A stretch of 64,000 nucleotides of DNA from Methanosarcina sp. UBA293 (GCA_002499445.1 DALS01000056.1:38803-102802); one strand, 5' to 3'; counted from the first letter of the stretch, positions 36,394 to 45,884 are shown. Notes: generated by a model not told the origin, from the sequence alone. Numbers and translations are program-made.

Positions 36394-37296
36394 ATGAAAC
36401 GAAAGGACCCAGCAACAAAAAACCAGAAAATACTGGCTGTTTTTTTGGCATTTACAATGCTTCTGTCAGCCTGTATGGTTTATTTTTCAGGTGACTCAAA
36501 TAAAAATAGTAATGATGACCCCTCATCTGGAAACGGGGAGGAAAATCTTATAATCTCTTTTTCTCAAATTCCTGGCAAACAGGTTAACCACAAATTCAAC
36601 TCCGTTGCCGATGGATTGAAAATGTCCCCTGAAGGAGTAATAAGTGCAACGTATGTAGACCTGCAGAAAACAACAGGTACTCCATTTGAAAAAATTCTTG
36701 GGAACGTAAAAACAATGGACACCCTATATGGAGCAGATGTAACAAAGCGCTACGGGGCAGGTTACGCTGACGGAAGTGGGTTTGAACTTCACCAGATTCC
36801 AGAACAGAAAATCCTCATGCCTTGGGGTACAATCCCATACAACGATTATTATCTCCTTGCAAGGACAAATAATACCCATGACGTTTGGAATGTAGTTGGA
36901 AGCCCTGTAATCCTTGGTCCTCGCCAGACCATCGTAGATGTGATTGATGTACTGGGAGGGAATATAACTTCAACAACTGAATATAATAGTCTCCTGAGCC
37001 AGGCGAATCCGGAAGGAAGTATCTATCAGGAAGTAATTACAAAAACAAATCTCACCGATATCCCTGCTGATCAGATCTACACAGAAATTAAAAAGCTGGA
37101 TGATGGTAGTTACAGGCAGACGTCCCTTTACCTTAATCTAGAATCTGAATTCACGGAAAGAATTCAAACTCTGCAGGCAAATTCCACCGAACGCGGAGTA
37201 ACCTATAACGTAACTACTTCAGGAGATGTTACCAAACTGACAATAACCTCTGACTTTGGAAGCTTGCTCAACGAAACACAGTTACTTTCAGAGTGA
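36394..37296 (+). CDS. Putative lipoprotein, unknown function
   Basis: About 300 residues. The N-terminus is positively charged, then has a hydrophobic stretch ending in LLSAC, a lipobox-like motif with Cys near residue 26, so the protein is probably lipid-anchored on the outside of the cell. A low-complexity linker (about 34-48, SGDSNKNSNDDPSSGNGEEN) is followed by a folded domain of unknown family with many potential N-glycosylation sequons. ATG 36394 has GAGG (36382-36385) at good spacing; the TTG at 36391 adds one residue. Confidence 0.7.
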   Translation: MKRKDPATKNQKILAVFLAFTMLLSACMVYFSGDSNKNSNDDPSSGNGEENLIISFSQIPGKQVNHKFNSVADGLKMSPEGVISATYVDLQKTTGTPFEKILGNVKTMDTLYGADVTKRYGAGYADGSGFELHQIPEQKILMPWGTIPYNDYYLLARTNNTHDVWNVVGSPVILGPRQTIVDVIDVLGGNITSTTEYNSLLSQANPEGSIYQEVITKTNLTDIPADQIYTEIKKLDDGSYRQTSLYLNLESEFTERIQTLQANSTERGVTYNVTTSGDVTKLTITSDFGSLLNETQLLSE

Positions 37297-37451
37297 ATTT
37301 CCAAATTTCTTTCTTTTTTAAAAATTAAAAACTTTTTATTTTTATTCTATTTCAGAATTTCTTTTTTTCGTTGCTCTGGTCAGGAGAATAATCATCAAAA
37401 TGAATAATTATCTATTTCTACCTATCAGACCAATCTTCTAAACGGGAAGTG

Positions 37452-37817
37452 ATGCCATTGGGATTTCTCGATAGCTTATTCAAAAAGAAAGTCGAAGGCA
37501 AAACCGCAGAAGAATGGTATGCACTAGCGGTCAGAGAAAATGATCCTGAAAAAAAGATTGAGTATTTCGATAAGGTTCTAAAGCTGAAACCTGATTTCGC
37601 AGGCGCCTGGAACCTCAGAGGACTTGAGTTCGTTATCCTGAAGCGATACGAAGAAGCTATTGCCTCCTTTGATAAAGCGCTTGAAATAAGGCCTGACTAC
37701 CCGGAGGCAAGGTACAATAAAGAAGATGCAGAAACTGAACTAAGAAAGATAAAGGCATCCGAAGCAAAAACCGGAGGGAAGGGAGAAGAAATAGCTGCGG
37801 AAAAAAAAGAAGCATAA
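37452..37817 (+). CDS. TPR-repeat protein
   Basis: A small protein (121 residues) with about two tetratricopeptide repeats: AEEWYALAVRENDPEKKIEYFDKVLKLKPDF and AGAWNLRGLEFVILKRYEEAIASFDKALEIRPDY, plus a capping helix. The C-terminus is charged and low complexity (GGKGEEIAAEKKEA). Such units mediate protein-protein contacts. The start is ATG 37452; a GTG directly before it is possible. Confidence 0.8.
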   Translation: MPLGFLDSLFKKKVEGKTAEEWYALAVRENDPEKKIEYFDKVLKLKPDFAGAWNLRGLEFVILKRYEEAIASFDKALEIRPDYPEARYNKEDAETELRKIKASEAKTGGKGEEIAAEKKEA

Positions 37818-37972
37818 GATGGAAAATGAAGTCTTAAATCCTTTAATTCCTGCCTTCCCTCTTGTCGCTGATTTGCCTTTTGTCAGATGAAAGAAATTTT
37901 TGCTTCCTTTTTCGTAAGATTATTTCTTTTCCATTTTCATACTAGCTGCTTCTTCCCTTCTTTTCATACCAA

Positions 37973-39163
37973 TTACTTCTTTCCCCGGTTCAGTGCCTGG
38001 AGCCCGAGTCTTACAGGCCCTGGAAGTTTTCCGCATTGCATGACTTTCATCTGCTCAGGGGAAATGAGTTTGAAAGCTGCATTCATGAGAGTATCGGATT
38101 TCATAATCCCATCCATGAGTTGCCTTGCTTGGACCGATGTTTCAAGGGCAGACCCAAATTGAGCTCGCCAGCGTCGGTCGTATTCTTCAAGCTTGCATTT
38201 GCCGGCTGCAAATTCGGCTGCAGTTTCTCCTGCTATTTTTCCTGCAATCATTGCAGGAGGAATTCCCCCTCCATTTGTTGCAAAAATCTGGCCTGCTGCA
38301 TCCCCTACTACCAGCGCGTTTTCAGTTGCGGTTCTTTCTGGAGCGCCATTAACAGGAATAATGCCTGCAATCACGTTCATGATTATGCTATTTTTCAATT
38401 TTGATCCTGCAAGCGGATGGTCTCGAATAAAGCGGTGCAGATATTCTTTTGCAGAGATCCCTTTCTGAGCCATCCCGCTTCGGATTCCGATTCCCACATT
38501 TGCTCGGTCCTTACCCTCAGGAAAAATCCACGCATAGCCACCTGGTACAAAATCCTTTCCAAAATACATTTCCAGAGCAGAAGAATCAATATCCACATCC
38601 CTGACCTGATATTCGAGAGCAACCGAGGTCTCCCTTGATTTGGGCTTAAGGACAAGCCCTTTTGATTTCGCAACCAGAGAATTAGGGCCGTCAGCTCCTA
38701 TGATAGTTTTTGCTTTAATTTTATGTTTTCCAAAAATCCCTGAAGTTTCAATAGTCGTGCCCTCAATTTCCGTTACACGGGTTTTAATCATCAGTTCGGC
38801 TCCTGCTCTTGCTGCCTGCTCGGCAAGGAACTGGTCATACCTACGTCGGTCAAGGACTGTGCCTCTGACAGCAAACTCTTTTATATTGCAGTTTGGAGTG
38901 ATAAGGCGCTGAGTATCAATTCGCTGCAGCACGCAGGAATCAGGGTAGTTTTTCAGCGTATCCGGAAGCCTGGCATCACGGAGCAGGGCCTGGACTTCCG
39001 AAGCATCGGGAAGAAACCCGGCACACTGAATAGGACTCCCGATTTCTCTTTTTTTATCAAGAAGCAGCACAGAGGCGCCATTCTTTGCAGCATACAGGGC
39101 AGATGTAGAACCTGCCGGGCCTGCGCCCACAACGATTACATCATAAGAGGCTTCAGGGATCAT
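37973..39163 (-). CDS. Geranylgeranyl reductase family FAD-dependent oxidoreductase
   Basis: A 396-residue flavoprotein. The N-terminal FAD loop is VVGAGPAGSTSALYAAKNG, the redox-region motif is GSPIQCAGFL, and the second FAD motif is NALVVGDAAGQIFATNGGGI. This family saturates the isoprenoid chains of archaeal lipids (digeranylgeranyl-glycerophospholipid reductase) or related prenyl groups such as methanophenazine; which one cannot be told here. Membrane association is expected from the hydrophobic substrate rather than from a transmembrane helix. The upstream region of the leftward gene is short. Confidence 0.88.
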   Translation of the reverse strand: MIPEASYDVIVVGAGPAGSTSALYAAKNGASVLLLDKKREIGSPIQCAGFLPDASEVQALLRDARLPDTLKNYPDSCVLQRIDTQRLITPNCNIKEFAVRGTVLDRRRYDQFLAEQAARAGAELMIKTRVTEIEGTTIETSGIFGKHKIKAKTIIGADGPNSLVAKSKGLVLKPKSRETSVALEYQVRDVDIDSSALEMYFGKDFVPGGYAWIFPEGKDRANVGIGIRSGMAQKGISAKEYLHRFIRDHPLAGSKLKNSIIMNVIAGIIPVNGAPERTATENALVVGDAAGQIFATNGGGIPPAMIAGKIAGETAAEFAAGKCKLEEYDRRWRAQFGSALETSVQARQLMDGIMKSDTLMNAAFKLISPEQMKVMQCGKLPGPVRLGLQALNRGKK

Positions 39164-39324
39164 AAAAAGTCTTCCTGCTATTTATTTTAGCTTTGCAATT
39201 TACAGAGGACTATTTATTAATCCTTTCCCGAAGCTCGCAAAAAAAATCCCTTGACAAACAAATGACACAGGGCATTATAGTGGGAAACAAGCCCAGCAGT
39301 TAGCTCACGGTCAGATCCTACTGA

Positions 39325-42201
39325 TTAACTCGGTTGGGAGGTCTGGTTCAGATCCTCGATGTAGATCCCCGCACCGAGCCACCAGGTCTCATCGACTTTC
39401 TGAACATAGCTCATCTTTGGTTCAAGGGTCATATTGCGGGTGGGGTTGTAATAATGGTAGAAGATAAACCCTCCTCCCTGCTGTGCCAGGAAGATTTTAA
39501 CTTTTGTATAATTCACCCCATAAGGATCCTGGAGCCCGGAGAGGTCCTTTCCTATCAGTTCGGGCTGATAAGGGAGAGCCAAGGCCGTTCCGTTATAATT
39601 TAAGGCATAAATATAAAGATTGTCGCGAACAAATGTCCCGTTCCGATCGTTGAACTCCGTGATCGCGGCATCCTTTCCGTTCGTATTGGCATACGAAATT
39701 GCCTCCCTGACAAAGGATTTCAGGCCCTCTCTTACCTGTGGATCTGTCCCCACATTCACGATCGATGAGTTTTCCGGAGGATTATAAATGCCAGACCCGA
39801 TGATCCAGTCATTGTCTACCATTATAACGTAGCTGAGTTTTTCTTTGATGGTGAAATTATCTGCAGGATCTGGATAGAGATACCGGACAAAGCCTCCACC
39901 AGACTGTGCTGTGGCAACTAATTCCTGGATATACGCGGTACCGTTAGCGTCCGTGAGATTCCACCGGTTCGTCCCGACAATTTCGGGCTGGAAGGGGAGA
40001 GCCAGTGTGGTACCTTTCGTGTCGTATGCAAAGATATAGAGTTCGCCATCAACGAATTGACCTGTCTTATTGTTGAATTCCTGAAGAACAGCTTCCTTTC
40101 CTTGTACGTGCGCATATTCGAAGGCTTTCTCAACGAATGCCACGAGCTCCTCAGGAGACCTACTGGAGTTATTAGTGGAGCTGGTGGTGTTAGTAGACTT
40201 GTTAACCAGCTTCTGCGCGGAACTCGGTGTCACTTCTGATTTGTTTTCACAGCTCTTATAATTGCCACTGCATACAATGTAGGAGTTCCCATCGCTTCCG
40301 TTGGTTAACCTGTAGTAGGTGGTCTTATAGTACAGGTTTGTCTGAACTGGATGCATATAGGCGTAATCCACCCAGCCGGTCCCATTCTTCAGTGCCCCCT
40401 CTAAAATTTCGTCGTGGAACGGTTTACCAGTAACATCTGTCTTGCCCTTCAAGTTCATGCCTACAAGCTGAATGTTGTCTGCATGAGCAACGATGGTCAT
40501 ACTCGTATCGTACACGAAAGCGTAGAGGCCCGGATCCTCCGGGTTTCGATAAGGCGTTTCGCCTGCATTGATACGCCGGAACGTATCTGATGCGTTTTTC
40601 TCGACTGCTGCAGCGGTTGTGTTTACAAGCTCCATAACCGCGTCATCAGTGAATGTCTGCCTGGCGCATCCGACCCCAAGATTCCGGTAGATAATGCGTT
40701 CATAATCGCTGATTCCCTGCTCGTCCTTCTGATTTCTCTCCATTTCGATAGCCTGCTGGAAAGCGCTGACCAATGTATCCGGGACATCCTTACTGAAGAT
40801 ATAGTAGAAGTCGTTCTCGCTCAGAGTATACACAATCTCATAGGTGTTAGGATCTACTGCAGCCCGTAGCATCTGATGTCGTCCGGCGAGATCCCCTGTC
40901 GCCCACAGGTCGATCTGACCATCATCCAGCATCTGGAGGAGATCTTCAGGTGTCTGGCCGTTGATGATCCGTGATTTATTCACGCCCTGGCTGATGAGGA
41001 GATCATTTTCGATTGAGGATCGTACCGCACCGATCCGATACTTATTAAGATCCTCTGGAGAGGATATTGTAATATTACTGCTCATCGGTGCATAGAGAAC
41101 GAAACTGGCTTTAGTAAAGGGTCCTGCCCACTTGTAGAGTGGCTCACGTTCGGGCGTGCGAACAATGGAGAAAAACACCGTACTGGTGTTGTTCTGTGCT
41201 ATCTGGAAACCTTCCGCAAGGGGAACAATGCGGATATCTTCCCGTGAGCGGTTCACGCCGATATTTTTGAAAATCGACTCTAGTAACTCAACAGAGATTC
41301 CGGTGACATTGCCGTCCTCCTGGTAGTTGAAGGGGGCCCACTCTTCGGTCAGGTAATTGAGCTGAGCAAGGCCGATCGACGGAATGTGTTGCCCAAGGAT
41401 CCGCTCATACGTGCTGATGCCCGCGGCATCTTTTTCCTGCTTGAGAGTATCGAGTGCCTGCTGGAAAGACGCAATCGTCGAATCAGAAACATTATTATTG
41501 AAGGCATAATAACCCTCCAGATCCGGTAATGTATAGGCAAGCTTGAAAGAGTAAGAGTTTCCCGTCACCTGTTCGGTGAAGTACCTGCCCGCGGCTTCAG
41601 GATAAGCCCACAGGTCTATCTCGCCATTATCGAGTTTTTCGATAAGAACGGATGCATTTGTCTCCTGCACGAGCTGGTTTTTATTCACACCAGCATCGAG
41701 CAACTGCTGAACCGCGATATCGTCAACAATTACCCCGATCCGGTACCCCTTCAGATCTTCAGGGTTCTCTATTATGATTCCTCGATCCGGACGGGAAAAA
41801 AGGACATTGGTATATGTATAGATGGGCCCGGCCCATTTGAAGGATTGCTCACGTTCGGGAACCCTTACAGTAGTGAAGAGCACGGTATTATTCCGGGCGA
41901 GAACGGTCTGGTATCCCTCGGTCCAGGGGACAAGGTGTACCTCCTCCCGAGTAACCTTCTTTCCCATCTTCTCTATAATCGCTTCAAGGAGATCAACGGA
42001 GAGACCTTGCAGCGTACCGTTCTCCATGTAGTTATAGGGCGGTAGCTGTTCTGTGTAGTATGTCAGGTCGGCCGACATCGTGGTGTCGTTTATGTCTGCA
42101 GTCGCAGCTTCACAGCTAGAAAGAGATCCAGCAGCTGGAGACAGCACTCCAAGCAACGCCGCAATAAGGATAAAGCATGTGTACCTTAAAGATCGTGACA
42201 T
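39325..42201 (-). CDS. Secreted protein with two solute-binding and three Cache domains
   Basis: A 958-residue exported protein. An N-terminal signal peptide (about 1-33) is followed by two homologous family-3 solute-binding domains (about 45-270 and 281-510; each has LTYYTE/LNYLTE-PPYNY, VR(V/T)PERE-x-KWAGP and GIS-YERI), then three Cache-like sensory domains (about 520-652, 685-808, 822-950). A Ser/Thr/Asn-rich linker (655-683) separates the first two Caches. The C-terminus has no transmembrane helix and no kinase, receptor or other output domain. It therefore looks like a free extracellular ligand-binding protein. Its codon choice is richer in G/C than neighbouring genes, which suggests acquisition, perhaps from another methanogen order. 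Confidence 0.82.
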   Translation of the reverse strand: MSRSLRYTCFILIAALLGVLSPAAGSLSSCEAATADINDTTMSADLTYYTEQLPPYNYMENGTLQGLSVDLLEAIIEKMGKKVTREEVHLVPWTEGYQTVLARNNTVLFTTVRVPEREQSFKWAGPIYTYTNVLFSRPDRGIIIENPEDLKGYRIGVIVDDIAVQQLLDAGVNKNQLVQETNASVLIEKLDNGEIDLWAYPEAAGRYFTEQVTGNSYSFKLAYTLPDLEGYYAFNNNVSDSTIASFQQALDTLKQEKDAAGISTYERILGQHIPSIGLAQLNYLTEEWAPFNYQEDGNVTGISVELLESIFKNIGVNRSREDIRIVPLAEGFQIAQNNTSTVFFSIVRTPEREPLYKWAGPFTKASFVLYAPMSSNITISSPEDLNKYRIGAVRSSIENDLLISQGVNKSRIINGQTPEDLLQMLDDGQIDLWATGDLAGRHQMLRAAVDPNTYEIVYTLSENDFYYIFSKDVPDTLVSAFQQAIEMERNQKDEQGISDYERIIYRNLGVGCARQTFTDDAVMELVNTTAAAVEKNASDTFRRINAGETPYRNPEDPGLYAFVYDTSMTIVAHADNIQLVGMNLKGKTDVTGKPFHDEILEGALKNGTGWVDYAYMHPVQTNLYYKTTYYRLTNGSDGNSYIVCSGNYKSCENKSEVTPSSAQKLVNKSTNTTSSTNNSSRSPEELVAFVEKAFEYAHVQGKEAVLQEFNNKTGQFVDGELYIFAYDTKGTTLALPFQPEIVGTNRWNLTDANGTAYIQELVATAQSGGGFVRYLYPDPADNFTIKEKLSYVIMVDNDWIIGSGIYNPPENSSIVNVGTDPQVREGLKSFVREAISYANTNGKDAAITEFNDRNGTFVRDNLYIYALNYNGTALALPYQPELIGKDLSGLQDPYGVNYTKVKIFLAQQGGGFIFYHYYNPTRNMTLEPKMSYVQKVDETWWLGAGIYIEDLNQTSQPS

Positions 42202-42323
42202 GAAAAAAAGTCTGCTTTAATATATAAATGAATATTGAACGCCTCTTGCTAATTTTCAAAAGAACGCCCGTCCGGGGAATACATGGTGAGGGTTACATGA
42301 TTTTATTTTCTTTTTACAGGACT

Positions 42324-43205
42324 TCATTCTCTATTTACAGCTTTTAGAACCACTGCTCCTTCCAAACTCTCAGCCTCTACGGCGAAACCGACATCTTCGA
42401 AAAGCTCTTTCCAGCCGTTTTCCGAGAGTTGAGGCCCATGATGATGTTGATGTGCAAGCGGCTCAACTGCTATCAACAGACCACCATTTTTAAGCACTCT
42501 CTTAATCTCAAACAGAGCAAATTTGATATCTTCAAGGTGGTGAAGCATGAAAAAACAGGTAGCTACATCCGCGAAATCGGCTTCAAAAGGCAGGGCATAG
42601 GCACTTCCAGTCCTGAACTCAACATTAGGCACTACTAGGACTTCTGCATTCATCTGTGCCTGGCCTGTAAGTGAATCATGAAGATCGATCCCGTAAACCT
42701 TCGAATCCGGATTGTTTTTTGCAAGCTCCATAGTAAGGCTTCCAAAACCGCTGCCAATATCGAGGATTGTTTCTCCTTTTATGTCAGGAAGTACAGCAGG
42801 AAGCATTTGCGTCCGCACACGGGACATCCGATTTTCAGGAAATGCTGCCTTCTTCGTTTTTTCCGCATCTATTGTTGTAAAAGGAAGGATAGCATAGACT
42901 TTTGACCCGTTAACTGCCATAAGCCCTCTTACGTAAATCCTGCCGGTTTCAGTCACAACAAGTTCCGCAATCGAAACTCCGACATTTCTGCAAAAACGCA
43001 TGTTCCATTCTTCCCTTTCCTCAGGAAAGCGGATATCCAGGGAAGTATGTACCACTATATAATGAGAGTACTCCGGCTTGAAATACTCTGATACGGATTC
43101 AGGTTCATTCAAAACAATCTCACTAATGCTGTCTCTGAAAAGGGCGAGAATTTGCAGGGAAATCTCATTAGCCTCGTTTCTTATGCTTCCGATTTCTTTG
43201 AACAT
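42324..43205 (-). CDS. Class I SAM-dependent methyltransferase
   Basis: A 293-residue methyltransferase. A unique N-terminal domain of about 140 residues (RFPEEREEWNMRFCRNVGVSIA, mostly helical, with beta segments after residue 80) precedes a Rossmann-type methyltransferase core: motif I DIGSGFGSL at 149-157, the acidic YGIDLHD and the PFEADFADVATCFFMLHHLE region. The late HQHHHG segment is histidine-rich. The target is unknown. It is transcribed toward the secreted-protein gene but separated by 122 bp. Confidence 0.78.
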   Translation of the reverse strand: MFKEIGSIRNEANEISLQILALFRDSISEIVLNEPESVSEYFKPEYSHYIVVHTSLDIRFPEEREEWNMRFCRNVGVSIAELVVTETGRIYVRGLMAVNGSKVYAILPFTTIDAEKTKKAAFPENRMSRVRTQMLPAVLPDIKGETILDIGSGFGSLTMELAKNNPDSKVYGIDLHDSLTGQAQMNAEVLVVPNVEFRTGSAYALPFEADFADVATCFFMLHHLEDIKFALFEIKRVLKNGGLLIAVEPLAHQHHHGPQLSENGWKELFEDVGFAVEAESLEGAVVLKAVNRE

Positions 43206-43498
43206 ACCCTTAAATCGGTTTCCACAGAATAAAAACTCTCTTACAGCAGCGATAGATTAACAGGAAAGCGGGCTCATACCAGACATTCTGGAGATCTCTT
43301 TTTTCTTTTTATCTTTTCCTGTTTTCAAAAATCCCTACAAGGATAAAGAGAAGAGCGGTATACAGAAACATCTTATTCTGGATATGCATGCGGATTCGAC
43401 TTTATTTTTCATACAAATAAAATGTTGTAAAATGTATAAAAACCATTTTTGACCCATCCAGATGTCAACAGAAGACCCAAAATATAGGTTCTAAACTC

Positions 43499-43518
43499 AT
43501 TTCAAATATATTTGAAAT
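43499..43518. promoter_or_regulatory. Palindromic operator 1 (permease promoter)
   Basis: ATTTCAAATATATTTGAAAT is a perfect 20-bp palindrome. It lies just upstream of a TATA box and its 18-bp core is repeated exactly 40 bp downstream. The pattern suits a winged-helix dimer such as an ArsR-family repressor. Confidence 0.7.
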
Positions 43519-43524
43519 CGGAAA

Positions 43525-43534
43525 TTTTATATAC
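43525..43534 (+). promoter_or_regulatory. TATA box of permease-thioredoxin operon
   Basis: TTTTATATAC lies between the two palindromes. Transcription would start near 43558, about 40 nt before the permease ATG. Confidence 0.65.
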
Positions 43535-43539
43535 GTTTG

Positions 43540-43557
43540 TTTCAAATATATTTGAAA
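43540..43557. promoter_or_regulatory. Palindromic operator 2 (permease promoter)
   Basis: TTTCAAATATATTTGAAA, identical to the core of operator 1, sits between the TATA box and the expected transcription start. Occupancy here would block polymerase. Confidence 0.7.
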
Positions 43558-43596
43558 TAACAACTGGAAATTCTGGAAAAAACCCCTGGTGCAAAA

Positions 43597-44649
43597 ATGA
43601 CTCTTAATTATATCACATACCTCATATCAGTAGGGCTTCAGTCACTGCAGGAGTATCTAGCACTCCATGTGCTTATGTGCCTTGTGCCTGCTTTCTTTCT
43701 AGCTGGTGCGATAGCCTCCCTCTTTTCAAAAGAATCGGTGCTGAAGTTCTTCGGAGCGGATGCTCCTAAATATGTTTCATATACGGTAGCTGCGGCTTCA
43801 GGCTGCCTCCTTGCTGTCTGTAGTTGTACAGTGCTCCCTCTCTTTGCAGGGATATATAAACGGGGAGCAGGCATAGGTCCTGCAACCACATTCTTGTTTT
43901 CAGCTCCTGCAATCAACATCCTTGCAGTTGTCTACACTGCAAAAATCCTGGGATATGACCTCGGAGTGGCTCGTGCTTTTTCAGCAGTATTTCTGTCTGT
44001 ACTTGTCGGTTTAATAATGTCTTTTGCGTACGAGAGAAAAGGAATCGAACGTAAGCCCATAAAGACCTTCGGAGAAAAAGAACATAAACACAGCGCTGAA
44101 CTTTTTATTTTGCTAATTGCCGTGCTTATAGCTCCTGAGCTGATGTCTTCCTGGGGCTGGAAATATACAACTCAGCTCCTTGCATGGGCTCCCATTGTAG
44201 GACTTACGGTTTTCCTATCTTTCAAATGGTTCTCAAAAGAAGATCTTGAAAGCTGGATGGGAGAAACTTGGTTCTTAGTAAAACAGATAACCCCCTTGCT
44301 TCTGCTAGGAGTTTTCTTTTCCGGGATTGCAGTAGTTGTACTCCCAAAAGAGTTCGTAGCGGCTCTTGTAGGAGGAAATTCCCTGACTTCAAACTTTATT
44401 TCTTCAATAGCCGGAGCCTTCATGTATTTCTCTACTCTTACGGAAGTGCCAATCATTAAAGCTCTCACGCTGCTTGGAATGGGAGAAGGCCCTTCCCTTG
44501 CCATGCTCCTTGCAGGCCCAGCACTTAGCCTGCCGAGTATGATTGTAATCAACAGGATTATGGGAGTGAAGAAAGGAATGACTTATATTTCACTTGTAAT
44601 ATTGATTGCAACCATTTCTGGATATATATTCGGAGTTTTTATTATATAA
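43597..44649 (+). CDS. COG0701-family permease (DUF318; ArsP-like)
   Basis: A 350-residue integral membrane protein with about 8-10 hydrophobic segments. The N-terminal half carries the family's C75-S-C77 in VCSCTVLPLFAGIY, followed by GAGIGPATTFLFSAPAINI; the second half repeats the pattern (GALV ... GGNSLT, FSTLTEVPIIKAL, GPALSLPSM), showing internal duplication. Members export methylated or inorganic arsenicals or related thiol-reactive species in bacteria; the substrate here is inferred. A thioredoxin-like protein gene follows. Two identical palindromes flank its TATA box, implying inducible expression. Confidence 0.85.
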   Translation: MTLNYITYLISVGLQSLQEYLALHVLMCLVPAFFLAGAIASLFSKESVLKFFGADAPKYVSYTVAAASGCLLAVCSCTVLPLFAGIYKRGAGIGPATTFLFSAPAINILAVVYTAKILGYDLGVARAFSAVFLSVLVGLIMSFAYERKGIERKPIKTFGEKEHKHSAELFILLIAVLIAPELMSSWGWKYTTQLLAWAPIVGLTVFLSFKWFSKEDLESWMGETWFLVKQITPLLLLGVFFSGIAVVVLPKEFVAALVGGNSLTSNFISSIAGAFMYFSTLTEVPIIKALTLLGMGEGPSLAMLLAGPALSLPSMIVINRIMGVKKGMTYISLVILIATISGYIFGVFII

Positions 44650-44768
44650 AAAGGAACTTGGTTAAATCGAAAAAAAGTTAAAAATTGACGCCTTAAATAA
44701 TTTCACGAAGCTTATATCTAAAATATCATAACAAAAGAACAAATAAGAAATAAACAGCAGGTGAGAAT

Positions 44769-45002
44769 GTGAAAATAGAAGTACTGGGTTCAGGCTGCGC
44801 AAAATGCAATAAAACAAAAGAACTTGCCGAAAAAGCCGTTAAGGAAACGGGCATAGATGCGGAGATTGTTAAAGTGGAAGATATTGACAAAATTCTGGAG
44901 TATGGAGTTATGATTACCCCTGCTCTCGTTATTGACGGGGATGTTAAAATAGCAGGCAAGGTCCCAAGCGTGGACGATATCAAGAAATGGATAATTAAAT
45001 GA
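44769..45002 (+). CDS. Thioredoxin-like small protein (redox-active disulfide protein 2 / MTH895 family)
   Basis: A 77-residue thioredoxin-fold protein of the archaeal MTH895/TM0996 type. The redox motif is GSGCAKC near residues 8-14, and a cis-Pro precedes the strand MITPALVIDGDVK. The start is GTG 44769, with GTGAG just upstream. It follows the permease in the same direction (119 bp), an arrangement typical for COG0701 permeases, so it may reduce a disulfide in the permease or its cargo; that is inference. Confidence 0.88.
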   Translation: MKIEVLGSGCAKCNKTKELAEKAVKETGIDAEIVKVEDIDKILEYGVMITPALVIDGDVKIAGKVPSVDDIKKWIIK

Positions 45003-45271
45003 ACCAGGATGAATCAGAGTGAACCAATGTGAATAATAAAACAAGTTAAGAATAACCATTACAATCGAGAATTTTTCTGTAAATTGAACCATTCGGTAAA
45101 TTGAACCAGCAAGACTCTCAAACTTCCAGGGATTAAATTCAATTGCAAATCATAGATTCTGAGCTCGGAATAAAAAAGAAAAGTAATAAAGGTAACAAGT
45201 AAAGTAATAAAAGGTAGCAGGGCTTTGTGGAAAAAATAGAGAAAGTGATTACAAAACATATGGGCATAAAC
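45003..45271. other. Spacer before 52-aa gene
   Basis: About 270 bp with repeated GAACCA-type words right after the thioredoxin-like gene and no coding evidence. Confidence 0.3.
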
Positions 45272-45430
45272 TCATTTACAACAGCCACATCCACCCCATG
45301 AAGAAAGAAGATTCTTATTACTGCTTTCCACTTCCCAGCACTCAAAGCAGAGCTTTATTGTGCCAAGTTTCCTGTGCTTTACCCTAAGCAGCGAGTTTTC
45401 ATCTTCCCTACAAATGGAACACTTAACCAT
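45272..45430 (-). CDS. Tiny cysteine-rich protein (52 aa)
   Basis: A 52-codon frame begins MVKCSICREDENSLLRVKHR and ends with WGGCGCCK. It has CxxC at residues 4-7, CxxxC in LCFECW at 28-31 and a terminal CGCC, enough for a zinc ribbon plus a C-terminal cysteine cluster. GTGAGG lies 7 nt before the ATG, and an AGTATATAG TATA box lies about 75 bp upstream (about 45505-45514). It stands alone between the permease and ech operons. The cysteine-rich tail suggests metal binding or redox use; no family recognised. Confidence 0.6.
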   Translation of the reverse strand: MVKCSICREDENSLLRVKHRKLGTIKLCFECWEVESSNKNLLSSWGGCGCCK

Positions 45431-45884
45431 ATTTGAGCCTCACTAATCCTTTCGTTATGCAATTTTAAACTACATTTGATCTTTCGATCAGTAATTTCGT
45501 ACCACTATATACTGTACATTCTTTAATATTTTTGCTGAAATTAAATAATATGCTAAACCATAAGCCATGTAAGTTTTGAATCTTGCTGTAATAAGCCATT
45601 CACTCTAACTTATGTGTTATTATAAAATTTACTTAAAACGGCAGGTTTATTCCCCTAAACCACCGTACTCCGTAGAGTTCTTGGTCTTAGATAACAATAG
45701 TTTATTTTCATATCAGGAGTTTCACTGGAAGTTCTGGGAAACTCTCTAATTGGTCTTTTGAGAATCGTTTCTCTAACTGCCAACATTGCTCTCTCTATTG
45801 AAGTATAATTGTCTTATTGTCTCATTACATAGTATAATTATTCTTTTATATAGTCAATTATCATTTAATAAAGAAAATGATTCG

